From Ewingella americana (GTDB lineage Bacteria > Pseudomonadota > Gammaproteobacteria > Enterobacterales > Enterobacteriaceae): 64,000 nt of DNA. A program made the position numbers and the translations under genes. Numbering within the stretch: the first letter of the stretch is position 1; every line of letters begins with the position of its first letter. The notes beneath the pieces are model-generated. The model was not told where the DNA came from. It was given only the letters and a program-made list of their open reading frames with translations, and did not search any database. The stretch is from contig NZ_RCZD01000005.1 in assembly GCF_006438725.1 (NCBI RefSeq), forward strand, positions 169,588 to 233,587. The letters run 5' to 3'. This document shows positions 35,278 through 45,070 of the stretch, piece by piece.

Positions 35278-35886
35278 TTACTCCTTTTCCCTGGCGAGCT
35301 GCAAAACATTGGGATGCACTCTGACGCCGCTGCGGGCCAGAGTGTCCAGATTCAGTTTGAAGCCAACATGAGCGGGTCCGACATCCAGACAAAACGCATT
35401 CAGTAGCGCGCAGTCATCATCTTTTTCGCTGATGGTTAATACCGGATGGCCTGCCAGCCGGTTATGCAGGGAATGTTGTTGATCCGCCGAAGTTGGGCCG
35501 GAATAGAGTGCATCGCAGTCGGTTAATAAGGCCGGGCTTTCGGGCGAGAGATATTGCACCGTCAGCCTCTTCCCCGTCAGATTGTTATTTCCCGCGACCA
35601 GACCATTAGCAAATTTCACGGGCGCGATAACACATAATCTGATGGCATCGGGTTTGGTCGTGGCCGGCCAGCGGGAATAACTGAGTATGCCCATCACAGT
35701 ATTGGCGACCTGCTGCTGCTGTCCCGGCAACGGCTCATTGAGCGCTAACGCAGAAGGTTGTGCCCATAAAGCGGCGGGGAAAATAAGGCCGATAAAACTC
35801 ACGGCCATAACAGCGCGTAATGCTCGCCTGAAGCGGCCAGGGCGGAGAGGGCCTGTGTGATGGAAACCGTGTCGGGTTATTCCCAT
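35278..35886 (-). CDS. yfiR: YfiR-type periplasmic repressor of YfiN
   Basis: 202 residues with a rather long N-terminus (basic RPGRFRRALRA) before the signal helix VMAVSFIGLIFPAALWA. The mature part (VANTVMGILSYSRWP, RLCVIAPVKFANGL, GHPVLTISEKDDDCALLNAFCLD) is the DUF4154/YfiR fold, with Cys pairs that form disulphides in YfiR and respond to redox state. First gene of the operon; binds and inhibits YfiN in the periplasm. An internal start at the VMAV Met would give a shorter, more usual signal peptide. Confidence 0.88.
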   Translation of the reverse strand: MGITRHGFHHTGPLRPGRFRRALRAVMAVSFIGLIFPAALWAQPSALALNEPLPGQQQQVANTVMGILSYSRWPATTKPDAIRLCVIAPVKFANGLVAGNNNLTGKRLTVQYLSPESPALLTDCDALYSGPTSADQQHSLHNRLAGHPVLTISEKDDDCALLNAFCLDVGPAHVGFKLNLDTLARSGVRVHPNVLQLAREKE

Positions 35887-36632
35887 ATGCTGGCTCTTAC
35901 TTGCTTAACAGAAACAGGAGTGCTTTTCATACCGCGCTAAAAGCCAAGAGATCGAAAAATAAGAATTTTCTGATTACTGACAACTTTAGCAACATTTCCC
36001 TTTCTCCGGTTAATGAAAAATGAGTGCCGACTCTCTTGTGGTTGATTAGTGAACAGTCACTCACGCGGATGATCCGCTACCGCCGTGGGCAACGTGCAAC
36101 TCGTCGGGCAGTTTGAGAGCATTCTGCCCTGTTCATTTGGGTTAATGGTGAGCCACAGCGCTACCTGGCCGGGGGGATACCCGGAGGTAATTTAGATCAG
36201 GGTGAATAATCACAAAAGGGTACTATCAGGTGTCGAAAAAATAGCCTTCGGGAAAGGTCAGTATGAATTATCGACACTTCGGTCATTTTCCAGACACTCG
36301 GTATAAATAATTCTCGCAAATATGTCGATGGCTACAAATATAAATTGTTACTGAATGATCACGAATGGCTGTTCCTAATGGGCATTAATGTTAATAACGC
36401 AGCATTTTAAAGCGTAATTATCGAGCAATGATTATTAATCGTGACTTTGATCTCAATCCTACCCGAAATGGCAGATTTTTATGCTGCCGGTAGGTATCAT
36501 CCCGGCATTAATGATATGTTTTATTCGTTTGATCGGTTTTTTAAGAACGCGTGAGTGGCATAACATCTGGCTGAAAACGGCGTCGTAAAAACCGATTTAA
36601 AATAGCAGTTTATTTTTCTACACCGAGGGATT
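35887..36632. other. Long intergenic region upstream of sdaC
   Basis: 746 bases between divergent yfiR and sdaC. I find no convincing gene. A possible CRP site lies at 36438-36459 (CGTGA-N6-TCTCA, two deviations from TGTGA-N6-TCACA), in keeping with catabolite control of serine uptake. The stretch 36040-36200 is more GC-rich than the rest and could be a gene remnant, but all frames are short. The leader just before sdaC has GAGGGATT as ribosome site. Confidence 0.45.
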
Positions 36633-37916
36633 ATGGACAACACACATATTGATACGCAGGTTCGGAGTTCAGCAACCAGTTGGCGTAAAACAGACACCAT
36701 GTGGATGCTGGGTCTGTATGGTACAGCAATTGGCGCAGGTGTACTTTTCCTGCCTATTAACGCCGGTATCGGTGGTTTAATTCCACTGCTTATAATGACC
36801 GTTCTGGCTTTCCCAATGACATTCTTTGCTCACCGTGGACTGACGCGTTTTGTATTATCCGGTAAAAATGCCGGTGAAGACATTACCGAAGTCGTTGAAG
36901 AACATTTTGGTATTTCAGCCGGTAAGCTCATCACCCTGCTTTATTTCTTTGCTATTTATCCTATTCTGCTGGTGTATAGCGTTGCTATTACCAACACGGT
37001 AGAAAGCTTTATTACTCACCAGATGCACTGGACCGCTCCGCCGCGCGCTTTACTGTCGCTGGTGTTGATTCTTGGTCTGATGGGTATCGTGCATTTCGGT
37101 CAGGACCTGATCGTAAAAGCGATGAGCATTCTGGTCTTCCCGTTTGTGGCGGTATTGATGGCGCTGGCCTTATACCTGATCCCAAACTGGAATATGTCTG
37201 TGTTCCAGAACGTTTCTCTTTCCGGTAACGGTGTAGGTAGCGGCTTGCTGATGACCCTGTGGCTGGTGATCCCGGTGATGGTGTTCTCCTTTAACCACTC
37301 ACCTATTATCTCCTCGTTTGCGGTTGCCAAGCGTAAAGAGTACGGCGAAGACGCTGAGAAAAAATGTTCGCGCATTCTGGCGTACAGCCACATCATGATG
37401 GTATTAACCGTGATGTTCTTCGTCTTCAGTTGCGTGCTGAGCCTCTCTCCTGAAAACTTGATGGAAGCCAAAGCCCAGAACATTTCTATTCTGTCTTATC
37501 TGGCGAATCACTTCTCCAACCCAATGATTGCCTATGTCGCGCCATTTATTGCCTTTATTGCTATCACCAAATCTTTCCTCGGCCATTATCTTGGTGCGCG
37601 TGAAGGTTTCAACGGTATGGTAATTAAGTCACTGCGCAGCAAAGGAAAAAGTATTGCACTGCCCACGCTGAACCGCTACACCGCTATTTTCATGTTATTA
37701 ACGACCTGGCTGGTGGCGACATTAAATCCAAGTATTTTGGGTATGATTGAAAATATCGGCGGGCCGATCATTGCGATGCTGTTATTCCTGATGCCAATGT
37801 ATGCTATTCGCAAAGTACCGGCGATGAAAAAATACAGCGGCCATATTAGTAATGTCTTTATCGTTATTATGGGTCTGATTGCCATGTCAGCGATTGTTTA
37901 TACGCTGATGGGCTAA
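36633..37916 (+). CDS. sdaC: Serine transporter SdaC
   Basis: 427 residues with about eleven hydrophobic segments, a HAAAP-family amino acid:proton symporter. The N-terminus WRKTDTMWMLGLYGTAIGAGVLFLPINAG is the family hallmark, and the length matches E. coli SdaC (429). It brings in L-serine for the deaminase encoded next. A hairpin (37938-37961) after the stop may limit readthrough into sdaB, which begins 137 bases on. Gene order sdaC-sdaB is the E. coli arrangement. Confidence 0.95.
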   Translation: MDNTHIDTQVRSSATSWRKTDTMWMLGLYGTAIGAGVLFLPINAGIGGLIPLLIMTVLAFPMTFFAHRGLTRFVLSGKNAGEDITEVVEEHFGISAGKLITLLYFFAIYPILLVYSVAITNTVESFITHQMHWTAPPRALLSLVLILGLMGIVHFGQDLIVKAMSILVFPFVAVLMALALYLIPNWNMSVFQNVSLSGNGVGSGLLMTLWLVIPVMVFSFNHSPIISSFAVAKRKEYGEDAEKKCSRILAYSHIMMVLTVMFFVFSCVLSLSPENLMEAKAQNISILSYLANHFSNPMIAYVAPFIAFIAITKSFLGHYLGAREGFNGMVIKSLRSKGKSIALPTLNRYTAIFMLLTTWLVATLNPSILGMIENIGGPIIAMLLFLMPMYAIRKVPAMKKYSGHISNVFIVIMGLIAMSAIVYTLMG

Positions 37917-37937
37917 AACACTAAGTAATATTATTTA

Positions 37938-37961
37938 ATGAGCAGGGTAAATCCTGCTCAT
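37938..37961 (+). terminator. Hairpin between sdaC and sdaB
   Basis: A perfect 9-bp stem (ATGAGCAGG and its complement) with a 6-base loop follows the sdaC stop. The T-run is weak (TTATTA), so it may be an attenuator or processing site rather than a full stop. Confidence 0.55.
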
Positions 37962-38053
37962 TATTACACTTCCTTTCTTTATTCTTATCTTTTTATTCTC
38001 CGGCATCTTCTTCGCCCGGCCTTTTATTGACACTTACAGTCATGGAGTCAATC

Positions 38054-39421
38054 GTGATCAGCATCTTCGATATTTTCAAAATTGGTATTGGCCCTTCCAG
38101 TTCTCATACTGTCGGCCCAATGAAAGCCGGGAAAATATTCAGCGATGAACTTATCTCCCTCGGCCATATAAATAATACTACCCGCGTCGTTGTAGATATT
38201 TACGGCTCTTTGTCATTGACCGGCAAAGGGCACCATACCGATCTTGCCATTATCATGGGGCTGGCGGGTAATTTACCGGACTCCGTTGATATTGACGCCA
38301 TCCCCGGTTTTATCCGTGCCGTGGAAAGCAGCGGGCGACTGATGCTGGCCAATGGCGCTCGTGAGGTGGATTTCCCGCTCAATGGGTCGATGAACTTCCA
38401 CAGCGACAATCTGCCATTGCATGAAAACGGCATGACGGTGAGCGCATTTAACGGTGAAAACCTGCTCTACAGCCAAACTTATTACTCTATTGGCGGCGGT
38501 TTTATCGTAGAAGCCAGCCGGTTTGGCGTGCAAGAAGAGAGCAGTATTACCATGCCGTTCCCGTTCCATTCAGCCAAAGATTTACAACAGCACTGCAATG
38601 ACACGGGTCTGTCGCTGTCTGGTGTGATGCTACAAAATGAGCTGGCCGGGCATTCACGTGCCGAGATTGCCGAGCACTTTGCGGCGATCTGGAGCGTGAT
38701 GAGCGAAGGCATTACCCGGGGTATTCACACCGAAGGTTTGCTGCCGGGGCCGATGAAAATCAACCGCCGCGCCGCCGCACTGCGCCGGATTTTGGTCACG
38801 CAGGACAAAAATAACGTCGACCCGATGGGTGTGGTTGACTGGATCAATATGTACGCCATGGCAGTCAATGAAGAAAACGCCGCCGGTGGCCGCGTAGTCA
38901 CGGCACCGACCAATGGTGCATGCGGCATCATCCCGGCAGTGCTGACCTATTATGACCAGTTTATCCGCCCGGTCAGCCCAGACTCCTACAGCCGTTTCTT
39001 CCTGGCAGCGGGTGCCGTCGGCGTACTGTTTAAAATGAATGCCTCTATTTCTGGCGCAGAAGTGGGTTGTCAGGGAGAGGTTGGTGTGGCCTGTTCGATG
39101 GCCGCGGCAGGTTTAACCGAACTGCTCGGTGGCAGCACCGTCCAGGTCTTTATGGCGGCAGAAATTGCCATGGAACATCACCTCGGTCTGACCTGCGATC
39201 CGCTGGCCGGCCAGGTGCAGGTCCCGTGTATCGAACGTAACGCGATTTCAGCGGTGAAAGCCGTCAATGCTTCGCGCATGGCGCTGCGCCGCACCAGCGA
39301 AGCACGTGTTTGTCTCGATAAGGTCATCGAAACTATGTACGAGACCGGCAAAGATATGAACGCCAAATACCGCGAAACGTCACGCGGAGGATTGGCTATC
39401 AAGGTTCTCGCGTGTAATTAA
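38054..39421 (+). CDS. sdaB: L-serine dehydratase (iron-sulfur)
   Basis: 455 residues if begun at the GTG at 38054, which gives MISIFDIFKIGIGPSSSHT and the exact E. coli length. GGAG lies 7 bases upstream of that codon. An in-frame ATG at 38042 or a start at 38027 would add up to nine residues. The enzyme converts L-serine to pyruvate and ammonia using a 4Fe-4S cluster. The cluster Cys are visible in ACGIIPAVL, VGCQGEVGVACSMAAAG and LTCDPLAGQVQVPC. Together with SdaC it forms a serine catabolic unit feeding pyruvate. Confidence 0.95.
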   Translation: MISIFDIFKIGIGPSSSHTVGPMKAGKIFSDELISLGHINNTTRVVVDIYGSLSLTGKGHHTDLAIIMGLAGNLPDSVDIDAIPGFIRAVESSGRLMLANGAREVDFPLNGSMNFHSDNLPLHENGMTVSAFNGENLLYSQTYYSIGGGFIVEASRFGVQEESSITMPFPFHSAKDLQQHCNDTGLSLSGVMLQNELAGHSRAEIAEHFAAIWSVMSEGITRGIHTEGLLPGPMKINRRAAALRRILVTQDKNNVDPMGVVDWINMYAMAVNEENAAGGRVVTAPTNGACGIIPAVLTYYDQFIRPVSPDSYSRFFLAAGAVGVLFKMNASISGAEVGCQGEVGVACSMAAAGLTELLGGSTVQVFMAAEIAMEHHLGLTCDPLAGQVQVPCIERNAISAVKAVNASRMALRRTSEARVCLDKVIETMYETGKDMNAKYRETSRGGLAIKVLACN

Positions 39422-39446
39422 TTCTGCTTTCATCATCTCTTTCTTA

Positions 39447-39466
39447 AAAGGCGGGAAACCGCCTTT
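39447..39466 (+). terminator. Terminator after sdaB
   Basis: Stem AAAGGCGG/CCGCCTTT with a GAAA tetraloop, then TCTTAC, 26 bases past the sdaB stop. Confidence 0.8.
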
Positions 39467-39560
39467 CTTACACCCGAAACTCCGCTGTCTCTGTGCTATG
39501 TTGAATCTGATGTTATGTGCAATCGACAACACCTAAAAACAGTTAAAGGGACGAATCGGC

Positions 39561-41213
39561 ATGTCTAAATTTTTCATGAATGACCGTAAAAATCTGATTA
39601 ACGACGTGATTGAAGGCGCAATTCTCACCTCCCCCTACAAAAACCTGGCCAAGCTGGACGTCGATCCCGCTATCCGCGTGGTGGTGCGCAGTGACTGGGA
39701 TAAGAAAAAGGTCGCGCTGATTTCCGGTGGCGGCTCAGGCCATGAACCGGCGCACGTGGGTTTCGTCGGCAAAGGCATGTTGACTGCCGCCGTATGCGGT
39801 GATGTGTTTGCCTCGCCAAGTGTGGACGCGGTGCTCAATGCCATCGTGGCGGTGACCGGTGAAGCCGGTTGCTTGCTGATCGTCAAAAATTACACCGGCG
39901 ACCGCCTGAACTTCGGCCTTGCAGCAGAAAAAGCCAAAAACCTCGGCTTTAACGTCGATCTGGTGATGGTGTCGGACGACATCTCCCTGCCGGACAACAA
40001 GCAGCCGCGCGGTATTGCCGGAACGGTGCTGGTGCATAAAATTGCCGGTTACGCGGCCGAGCAGGGTAAATCGCTTAAAGCGGTGACCGCGGCGGCGCAG
40101 AAAGCCATTGATGCGACGTCGAGTATCGGCGTGGCCATGGCCAGTTGTAGCTTGCCGGGCGACAGCAGTGAGGACGATGAAGAGAGCCGTATTCCGGCCG
40201 GGCATGTTGAACTGGGCTTAGGTATTCACGGCGAGCCGGGTGTGTCAAAACTCAAAACCCAGAACAGTGAGAAAGTGATCACCACGCTGGTGGAAAAACT
40301 CCAGAAACAGTTTAAGAAAAGCGACAAGCTGGCATTGCTCATCAACAATCTTGGCGGCGTCTCCCCGCTGGAAATGAATCAACTGACCAAAGAACTGGTG
40401 CATTCGGCGTTAGGGAAATCCATCCGTTATCTGATTGGCCCTGCGGCGCTGGTCAGCGCGCTGGATATGAAAGGTTTCTCGCTGTCAGCGATCGCCCTGA
40501 CGGATGACATCGAAAAAGCGCTGCTGGCGCAAGTTGAAGCCTCCGGCTGGCAGCCGCTGGTTAAACTGGAAAAATTGCCGACGCAAAAAGCCAAAAAAAT
40601 CACCCAAAAGGTGAAAGTGAAGGCATCGGTCAATGCAGGGGTCGGTAAAATTATTGATACCGTCACCCAGACGTTATCGGCGCTGGAAGATGAACTGAAT
40701 AAGCTGGATGCCAAAGTGGGCGACGGCGATACCGGTTCGACCTTTGCCTCCGGTGCACGCGATATTCAGGCGCAAAATAAAGACAAGAAACTGCCGCTCA
40801 ATGATCTTTCTGCCTTATTTACCGTGGTCGGCGATCGTCTGGCGACGGTGATGGGCGGTTCCAGCGGCGTGCTGATGTCGATTTTCTTCACCGCTGCTGG
40901 TCAGAAAGTGGTGGAGGGCAAACCCGTCGCCGATGCATTGCTGTTTGGTCTGGAGCGCATGAAGCATTACGGTGGTGCTGATCTCGGTGACCGCACGATG
41001 ATCGATGCCCTGCAACCGGCACTGGAAGCACTGGGCAAAAAAGGCGATCTGAAAGCGGCGGCTAAAGCTGCCGCAAAAGGCGCTAAAGACACGGCCAGCA
41101 TGAAGAAAGCCAATGCGGGCCGCTCGTCTTATTTGAGCAGCAACAGCCTGAAAGGGGTGAAAGATCCCGGTGCTGTCGCGGTTGAAAAAGTGTTTGAAGC
41201 ATTAGCCAAATAA
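39561..41213 (+). CDS. dhaK: ATP-dependent dihydroxyacetone kinase (DhaK-DhaL fusion)
   Basis: 550 residues, like the single-chain kinase of Citrobacter freundii. Residues 1-330 are the DhaK domain: ISGGGSGHEPAHVGFVGKGM, and GLGIHGEPG with the His (about 223) that binds dihydroxyacetone covalently. Residues about 360-550 are DhaL: DAKVGDGDTGSTFASGAR with the Asp cluster holding Mg-ATP, and MGGSSGVLMSIFF. It phosphorylates dihydroxyacetone (and glyceraldehyde) with ATP, not PEP, so no DhaM is needed. AAAGGGACG precedes the ATG by about 7 bases. Monocistronic, closed by a strong terminator. Confidence 0.95.
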   Translation: MSKFFMNDRKNLINDVIEGAILTSPYKNLAKLDVDPAIRVVVRSDWDKKKVALISGGGSGHEPAHVGFVGKGMLTAAVCGDVFASPSVDAVLNAIVAVTGEAGCLLIVKNYTGDRLNFGLAAEKAKNLGFNVDLVMVSDDISLPDNKQPRGIAGTVLVHKIAGYAAEQGKSLKAVTAAAQKAIDATSSIGVAMASCSLPGDSSEDDEESRIPAGHVELGLGIHGEPGVSKLKTQNSEKVITTLVEKLQKQFKKSDKLALLINNLGGVSPLEMNQLTKELVHSALGKSIRYLIGPAALVSALDMKGFSLSAIALTDDIEKALLAQVEASGWQPLVKLEKLPTQKAKKITQKVKVKASVNAGVGKIIDTVTQTLSALEDELNKLDAKVGDGDTGSTFASGARDIQAQNKDKKLPLNDLSALFTVVGDRLATVMGGSSGVLMSIFFTAAGQKVVEGKPVADALLFGLERMKHYGGADLGDRTMIDALQPALEALGKKGDLKAAAKAAAKGAKDTASMKKANAGRSSYLSSNSLKGVKDPGAVAVEKVFEALAK

Positions 41214-41230
41214 GATATTCAGTTAAATAC

Positions 41231-41266
41231 AAACGGCCTGCCCGGTCTCCCGGCAGGCCGTTTTTT
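41231..41266 (+). terminator. Strong terminator after the dihydroxyacetone kinase gene
   Basis: A 12-bp stem (AAACGGCCTGCC at 41231-41242, complement at 41252-41263) followed by a run of six T. Confidence 0.92.
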
Positions 41267-41378
41267 ATGGATTGGACCAAAAATTGATCTGGAGCAAGTT
41301 CAGGCCACTCTCACCAGCATGCGCCATAGGGGCCCCGTATAATTTGCGGCCACTATTTGTCGCCGATGAAGAGATCTC

Positions 41379-43553
41379 ATGTCTGTCAGCCTGATCCAGC
41401 CCGATCGTCACCTGTTTGCTTACCCACTTTATTGGGCCGAATGCTTTGGCACGGCACCTTTTTTGCCAATGTCACGCGAGGAGATGGATCAACTTGGCTG
41501 GGACAGCTGTGATGTGATCGTGGTGACTGGCGATGCTTATGTTGATCATCCGAGTTTCGGTATGGCGATCGTAGGGCGGATGCTGGAGGCGCAGGGCTAT
41601 CGCGTCGGGATCATCGCCCAGCCCGACTGGACAAGCAAAAAAGACTTCATGAAACTCGGCAAGCCAAACCTGTTCTTTGGTGTCACCGCCGGCAATATGG
41701 ATTCGATGATCAACCGCTACACGGCGGACAGAAAACTCCGCCATGACGATGCCTACACGCCAGACAACGCAGAAGGTAAACGGCCAGACCGTGCGACGGT
41801 GGCCTATTCCCAGCGCTGTAAAGAAGCGTACAGCGACGTGCCGGTTGTGCTGGGCGGCATCGAAGCCAGTCTGCGGCGCATCGCACATTATGATTACTGG
41901 TCAGACACCGTACGTCGTTCAGTGCTGGTGGATTCCAAAGCCGACATGCTGATTTACGGTAACGGCGAGCGTCCGCTGGTGGAAGTGACGCACCGGCTGG
42001 CGGCGGGTGAGAAGATCACTGAGATCGTCGATGTGCGCAATACCGCTATCATGCGCAAACTGGCGCTGACCGGCTGGACCGGCGTGGACTCCACCCGTCT
42101 CGATAAGCCTGGCCGCATCGAACCTATCATGAACCCCTATGGCGAGGATTTACCCTGTTCAGAGGGCGCTTTGCCTGAACCCGACGGCCCGCAGCCCATC
42201 ACTGTTCGTGCGCCAAAACCCAAACCATGGGAGAAAACCTACGTGCTGCTGCCGTCGTTTGAGAAAGTCAAAAACGACAAAGTGATGTACGCCCATGCGT
42301 CGCGCATTCTGCATCATGAAACCAATCCTGGCTGTGCGCGGGCGCTGATGCAAAAGCATGGCGATCGTTATGTGTGGATCAACCCGCCGGCGATCCCGCT
42401 GGCGACGGATGAAATGGATTCGGTGTTCGCCCTGCCTTTTCAGCGCGTACCGCATCCGTCTTATGGCAAGGCGCGTATTCCGGCCTATGAGATGATCCGT
42501 TTTTCGGTCAACATCATGCGGGGTTGTTACGGCGGTTGCTCGTTCTGTTCTATCACCGAACATGAAGGGCGCATTATTCAGAGCCGTTCGGAAGCGTCGA
42601 TTGTTAAAGAGATTGAAGAGATCCGCGACCGTGTGCCAGGCTTTACCGGGGTGATCTCCGATCTCGGCGGACCGACGGCCAACATGTATATGCTGCGCTG
42701 CCAGTCGCCACGCGCTGAACAAACCTGCCGCCGGGCTTCCTGTGTTTACCCGGAAATCTGTAGCCACATGGACACTAACCATGCGCCGACCATCAAACTG
42801 TACCGACGCACACGGGCGCTCAAAGGCATCAAGAAGATCCTGATCGCCTCCGGGGTGCGTTACGATCTGGCAGTACAGGATCCTCTGTATATCAAAGAGC
42901 TGGCTGAGCATCATGTCGGCGGATATCTGAAGATCGCCCCGGAGCATACCGAGGCTGGCCCGCTGTCAAAAATGATGAAACCCGGCATGGGCAGCTATGA
43001 TCGCTTCAAGAAATTATTTGATCACTATTCGAAGCTGGCGGGGAAAAAGCAGTATCTGATCCCGTACTTTATTTCAGCGCACCCAGGGACGCGCGACGAG
43101 GATATGGTCAATCTGGCACTGTGGCTCAAGGAGAACCGCTTCCGGCTGGATCAGGTGCAAAACTTCTATCCATCCCCGCTCGCCAGCGCCACTACGATGT
43201 ATTACAGCGGCAAAAATCCGCTCAATAAAGTGGATTATAAAAGCGAAGATGTGGTGGTGCCGAAAGGCGATCGTCAGCGCCGTCTGCACAAAGCGCTGCT
43301 GCGCTATCATGATGAAGCCAACTGGCCGGTGATCCGCGAAGGGCTAAATACGCTGGGGCTGAAGCATCTGATTGGTAGCCGGGCAGACTGTCTGATCCCG
43401 GCCGAGAGTGCGATGGATCGCGGGCGGGGTACTCTCTCCGGTCGGCCGAAATTCAGCAGCCGCCCGGCGGCCACCCGTTTTACCGGCACACCTGCTGTTA
43501 CTCAGCCAGCGGCGAAAAAGAAACCGGTCACTCGAGGTAAAAAACCGGTTTAA
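41379..43553 (+). CDS. ygiQ: YgiQ family radical SAM protein
   Basis: 724 residues. An N-terminal B12-binding-like part ([30 protein letters not shown] in pieces) precedes the radical SAM core with [13 protein letters not shown], the CxxxCxxC that holds the 4Fe-4S cluster. The C-terminus is basic and Pro/Lys-rich, as in E. coli YgiQ. The substrate is not known. Its last 26 bases overlap the convergent rhaM end. The ATG has GAAGAG about 6 bases upstream, a weak ribosome site. Confidence 0.93.
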   Translation: MSVSLIQPDRHLFAYPLYWAECFGTAPFLPMSREEMDQLGWDSCDVIVVTGDAYVDHPSFGMAIVGRMLEAQGYRVGIIAQPDWTSKKDFMKLGKPNLFFGVTAGNMDSMINRYTADRKLRHDDAYTPDNAEGKRPDRATVAYSQRCKEAYSDVPVVLGGIEASLRRIAHYDYWSDTVRRSVLVDSKADMLIYGNGERPLVEVTHRLAAGEKITEIVDVRNTAIMRKLALTGWTGVDSTRLDKPGRIEPIMNPYGEDLPCSEGALPEPDGPQPITVRAPKPKPWEKTYVLLPSFEKVKNDKVMYAHASRILHHETNPGCARALMQKHGDRYVWINPPAIPLATDEMDSVFALPFQRVPHPSYGKARIPAYEMIRFSVNIMRGCYGGCSFCSITEHEGRIIQSRSEASIVKEIEEIRDRVPGFTGVISDLGGPTANMYMLRCQSPRAEQTCRRASCVYPEICSHMDTNHAPTIKLYRRTRALKGIKKILIASGVRYDLAVQDPLYIKELAEHHVGGYLKIAPEHTEAGPLSKMMKPGMGSYDRFKKLFDHYSKLAGKKQYLIPYFISAHPGTRDEDMVNLALWLKENRFRLDQVQNFYPSPLASATTMYYSGKNPLNKVDYKSEDVVVPKGDRQRRLHKALLRYHDEANWPVIREGLNTLGLKHLIGSRADCLIPAESAMDRGRGTLSGRPKFSSRPAATRFTGTPAVTQPAAKKKPVTRGKKPV

Positions 43554-43842
43554 GTGAATCACTGACCGGGCTGTTATCGACATTGGCTGGCATCACGTCA
43601 GCCATATGTTTCCACCACTTCTGGCAGATTTCCGTCTTCGCTACCGCATCCCAGCGCGCTTCTGATTCAATCTCCACCACGCCAAACAGCAGATGACGCT
43701 TTTCGTCGAGAAAAATACTGTAGTGATGTGCGCCATGCGCTTTCAACGTTGCGGCCAGCTCAGGCCAGATGGGCGAATGCCGTTGCTGGTACTCAGCATG
43801 GGCATCGGGGTTTACCTGCATAACAAAGGCCTTGCGGATCAT
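43528..43842 (-). CDS. rhaM: L-rhamnose mutarotase
   Basis: 104 residues from the ATG at 43842 ([18 protein letters not shown]), the same length and start as E. coli RhaM; the frame also extends upstream to 43875 but without family likeness. The active-site His ([10 protein letters not shown]), Tyr (HHYSIFLD) and WW motif ([13 protein letters not shown]) are present. It interconverts the anomers of L-rhamnose. GAGAAACCC lies upstream. Last gene of the rhaBAD-fucO-rhaM operon; its 3' end lies inside the end of ygiQ on the other strand. Confidence 0.95.
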   Translation of the reverse strand: MIRKAFVMQVNPDAHAEYQQRHSPIWPELAATLKAHGAHHYSIFLDEKRHLLFGVVEIESEARWDAVAKTEICQKWWKHMADVMPANVDNSPVSDSLKPVFYLE

Positions 43843-43894
43843 GGGTTTCTCCTGTTTTAACGCCCCCACCTTCACAGGGGAGGGCGTTAAAGAT

Positions 43895-45043
43895 TCACAT
43901 TGCGCTCAGATACAGCTCGCGCACCTGTTCGCGGCTGGCCGGGCGTGGATTGCAGGAGGCACAAGGATCGGCGAGGGCTTTATCCAGCCAGTCTTCGATG
44001 TCTCCTTTTTTGATACCCAGCTCGGCGAAACCGGACGGGATCCTCACCTGTTCCGACAAGACACGGATCGCATCCAGTGCGGCAAGACTGGCCTGTTCTT
44101 GGTTCATAGCGTGAGTTTTTACCCCCATGGCGCGGGCGATATCAGCGAATCGCTGCGGGCAGGCGGAACGGTTAAATTCCTCCACCACCGGCAGCAGGAT
44201 CGCATTGCAGACGCCATGGGGCAGGTTGTGCGTGGCACCCGGCTGATGAGCCAGCGCGTGAACCAAACCCAGTCCGGCGCTGTTGAACGCCATGCCGGCC
44301 AGATACTGGCCCTGCGCCATTTTCTCACGTGCTTCAAGGTTGTTGCCGTTTGCCACCGCCAGCGGCAGCCATTCGGTGATGGTGCTGATGGCCGCCAGCG
44401 CAGTCGGGTCAGTGAGCGGATGTGCGCCGACCGACACATAAGCTTCGATGGCGTGGGTCAGGGCATCCATGCCGGTTGCCGCCGTCACGCTGGCGGGGAT
44501 CGCCACCATGATTGCCGGATCATCGACTGCGATATCTGGGATCAGATTGGCGTCAATGATCACTTCTTTTACGTGGCGCTGGCTGTCGATGATCACCGCG
44601 TTGCTGGTCAGCTCAGCGGCAGTGCCGGCGGTGGTGTTAATGGCCACTAAGAACACACCGGGATTTTTTACCTTGCCGACGCCGGAGTACGCTGTCACCG
44701 GACCGGGATTGGCGGTCAGGATCCTGACGCCTTTAGCGGTATCAATCGGGCTGCCGCCGCCGAAGGCAATCAGATAGTCACAATGATGCTGCTGATACAA
44801 ACGGAAGCCTTCGTCCACCACTTCCGAGGTTGGATTTGGCGTTACGCCGCTGAAGAGCGCGTAAGGCAGGGCGGCACTTTTCAGTGCCGCAAACAGTCCG
44901 TCGAGCAGGCCGAGTTCAATCAGTTGTCCATCCGTGATAATCAGCGCTTTGCCGGGTGCTTTCGGTACCAACATGGCCACCATGTCTTCAATCGCGCCTT
45001 TTCCGTGCAGGCTGATTTTGGGTAATGCCAACATAAAGCTCAT
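43895..45043 (-). CDS. fucO: Lactaldehyde reductase (iron-dependent alcohol dehydrogenase)
   Basis: 382 residues of the group III Fe-dependent alcohol dehydrogenases. The NAD-binding [11 protein letters not shown] and the metal region [30 protein letters not shown] are clear. It reduces L-lactaldehyde, made by RhaD from rhamnulose 1-phosphate, to 1,2-propanediol under anaerobic conditions. In E. coli this enzyme is borrowed from the fucose regulon (fucO); here the gene is built into the rhamnose operon, 27 bases after rhaD. The operon context sets the substrate with good confidence. Confidence 0.92.
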   Translation of the reverse strand: MSFMLALPKISLHGKGAIEDMVAMLVPKAPGKALIITDGQLIELGLLDGLFAALKSAALPYALFSGVTPNPTSEVVDEGFRLYQQHHCDYLIAFGGGSPIDTAKGVRILTANPGPVTAYSGVGKVKNPGVFLVAINTTAGTAAELTSNAVIIDSQRHVKEVIIDANLIPDIAVDDPAIMVAIPASVTAATGMDALTHAIEAYVSVGAHPLTDPTALAAISTITEWLPLAVANGNNLEAREKMAQGQYLAGMAFNSAGLGLVHALAHQPGATHNLPHGVCNAILLPVVEEFNRSACPQRFADIARAMGVKTHAMNQEQASLAALDAIRVLSEQVRIPSGFAELGIKKGDIEDWLDKALADPCASCNPRPASREQVRELYLSAM

Positions 45044-45070
45044 AAAATTCCCTCTCTGAGTCTGGTCAAT

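Noticed and set aside
43769-44650. Plus-strand open frame of 293 codons
   Set aside because: Antisense to the lactaldehyde reductase gene, with no recognisable domain; caused by high GC at third positions.
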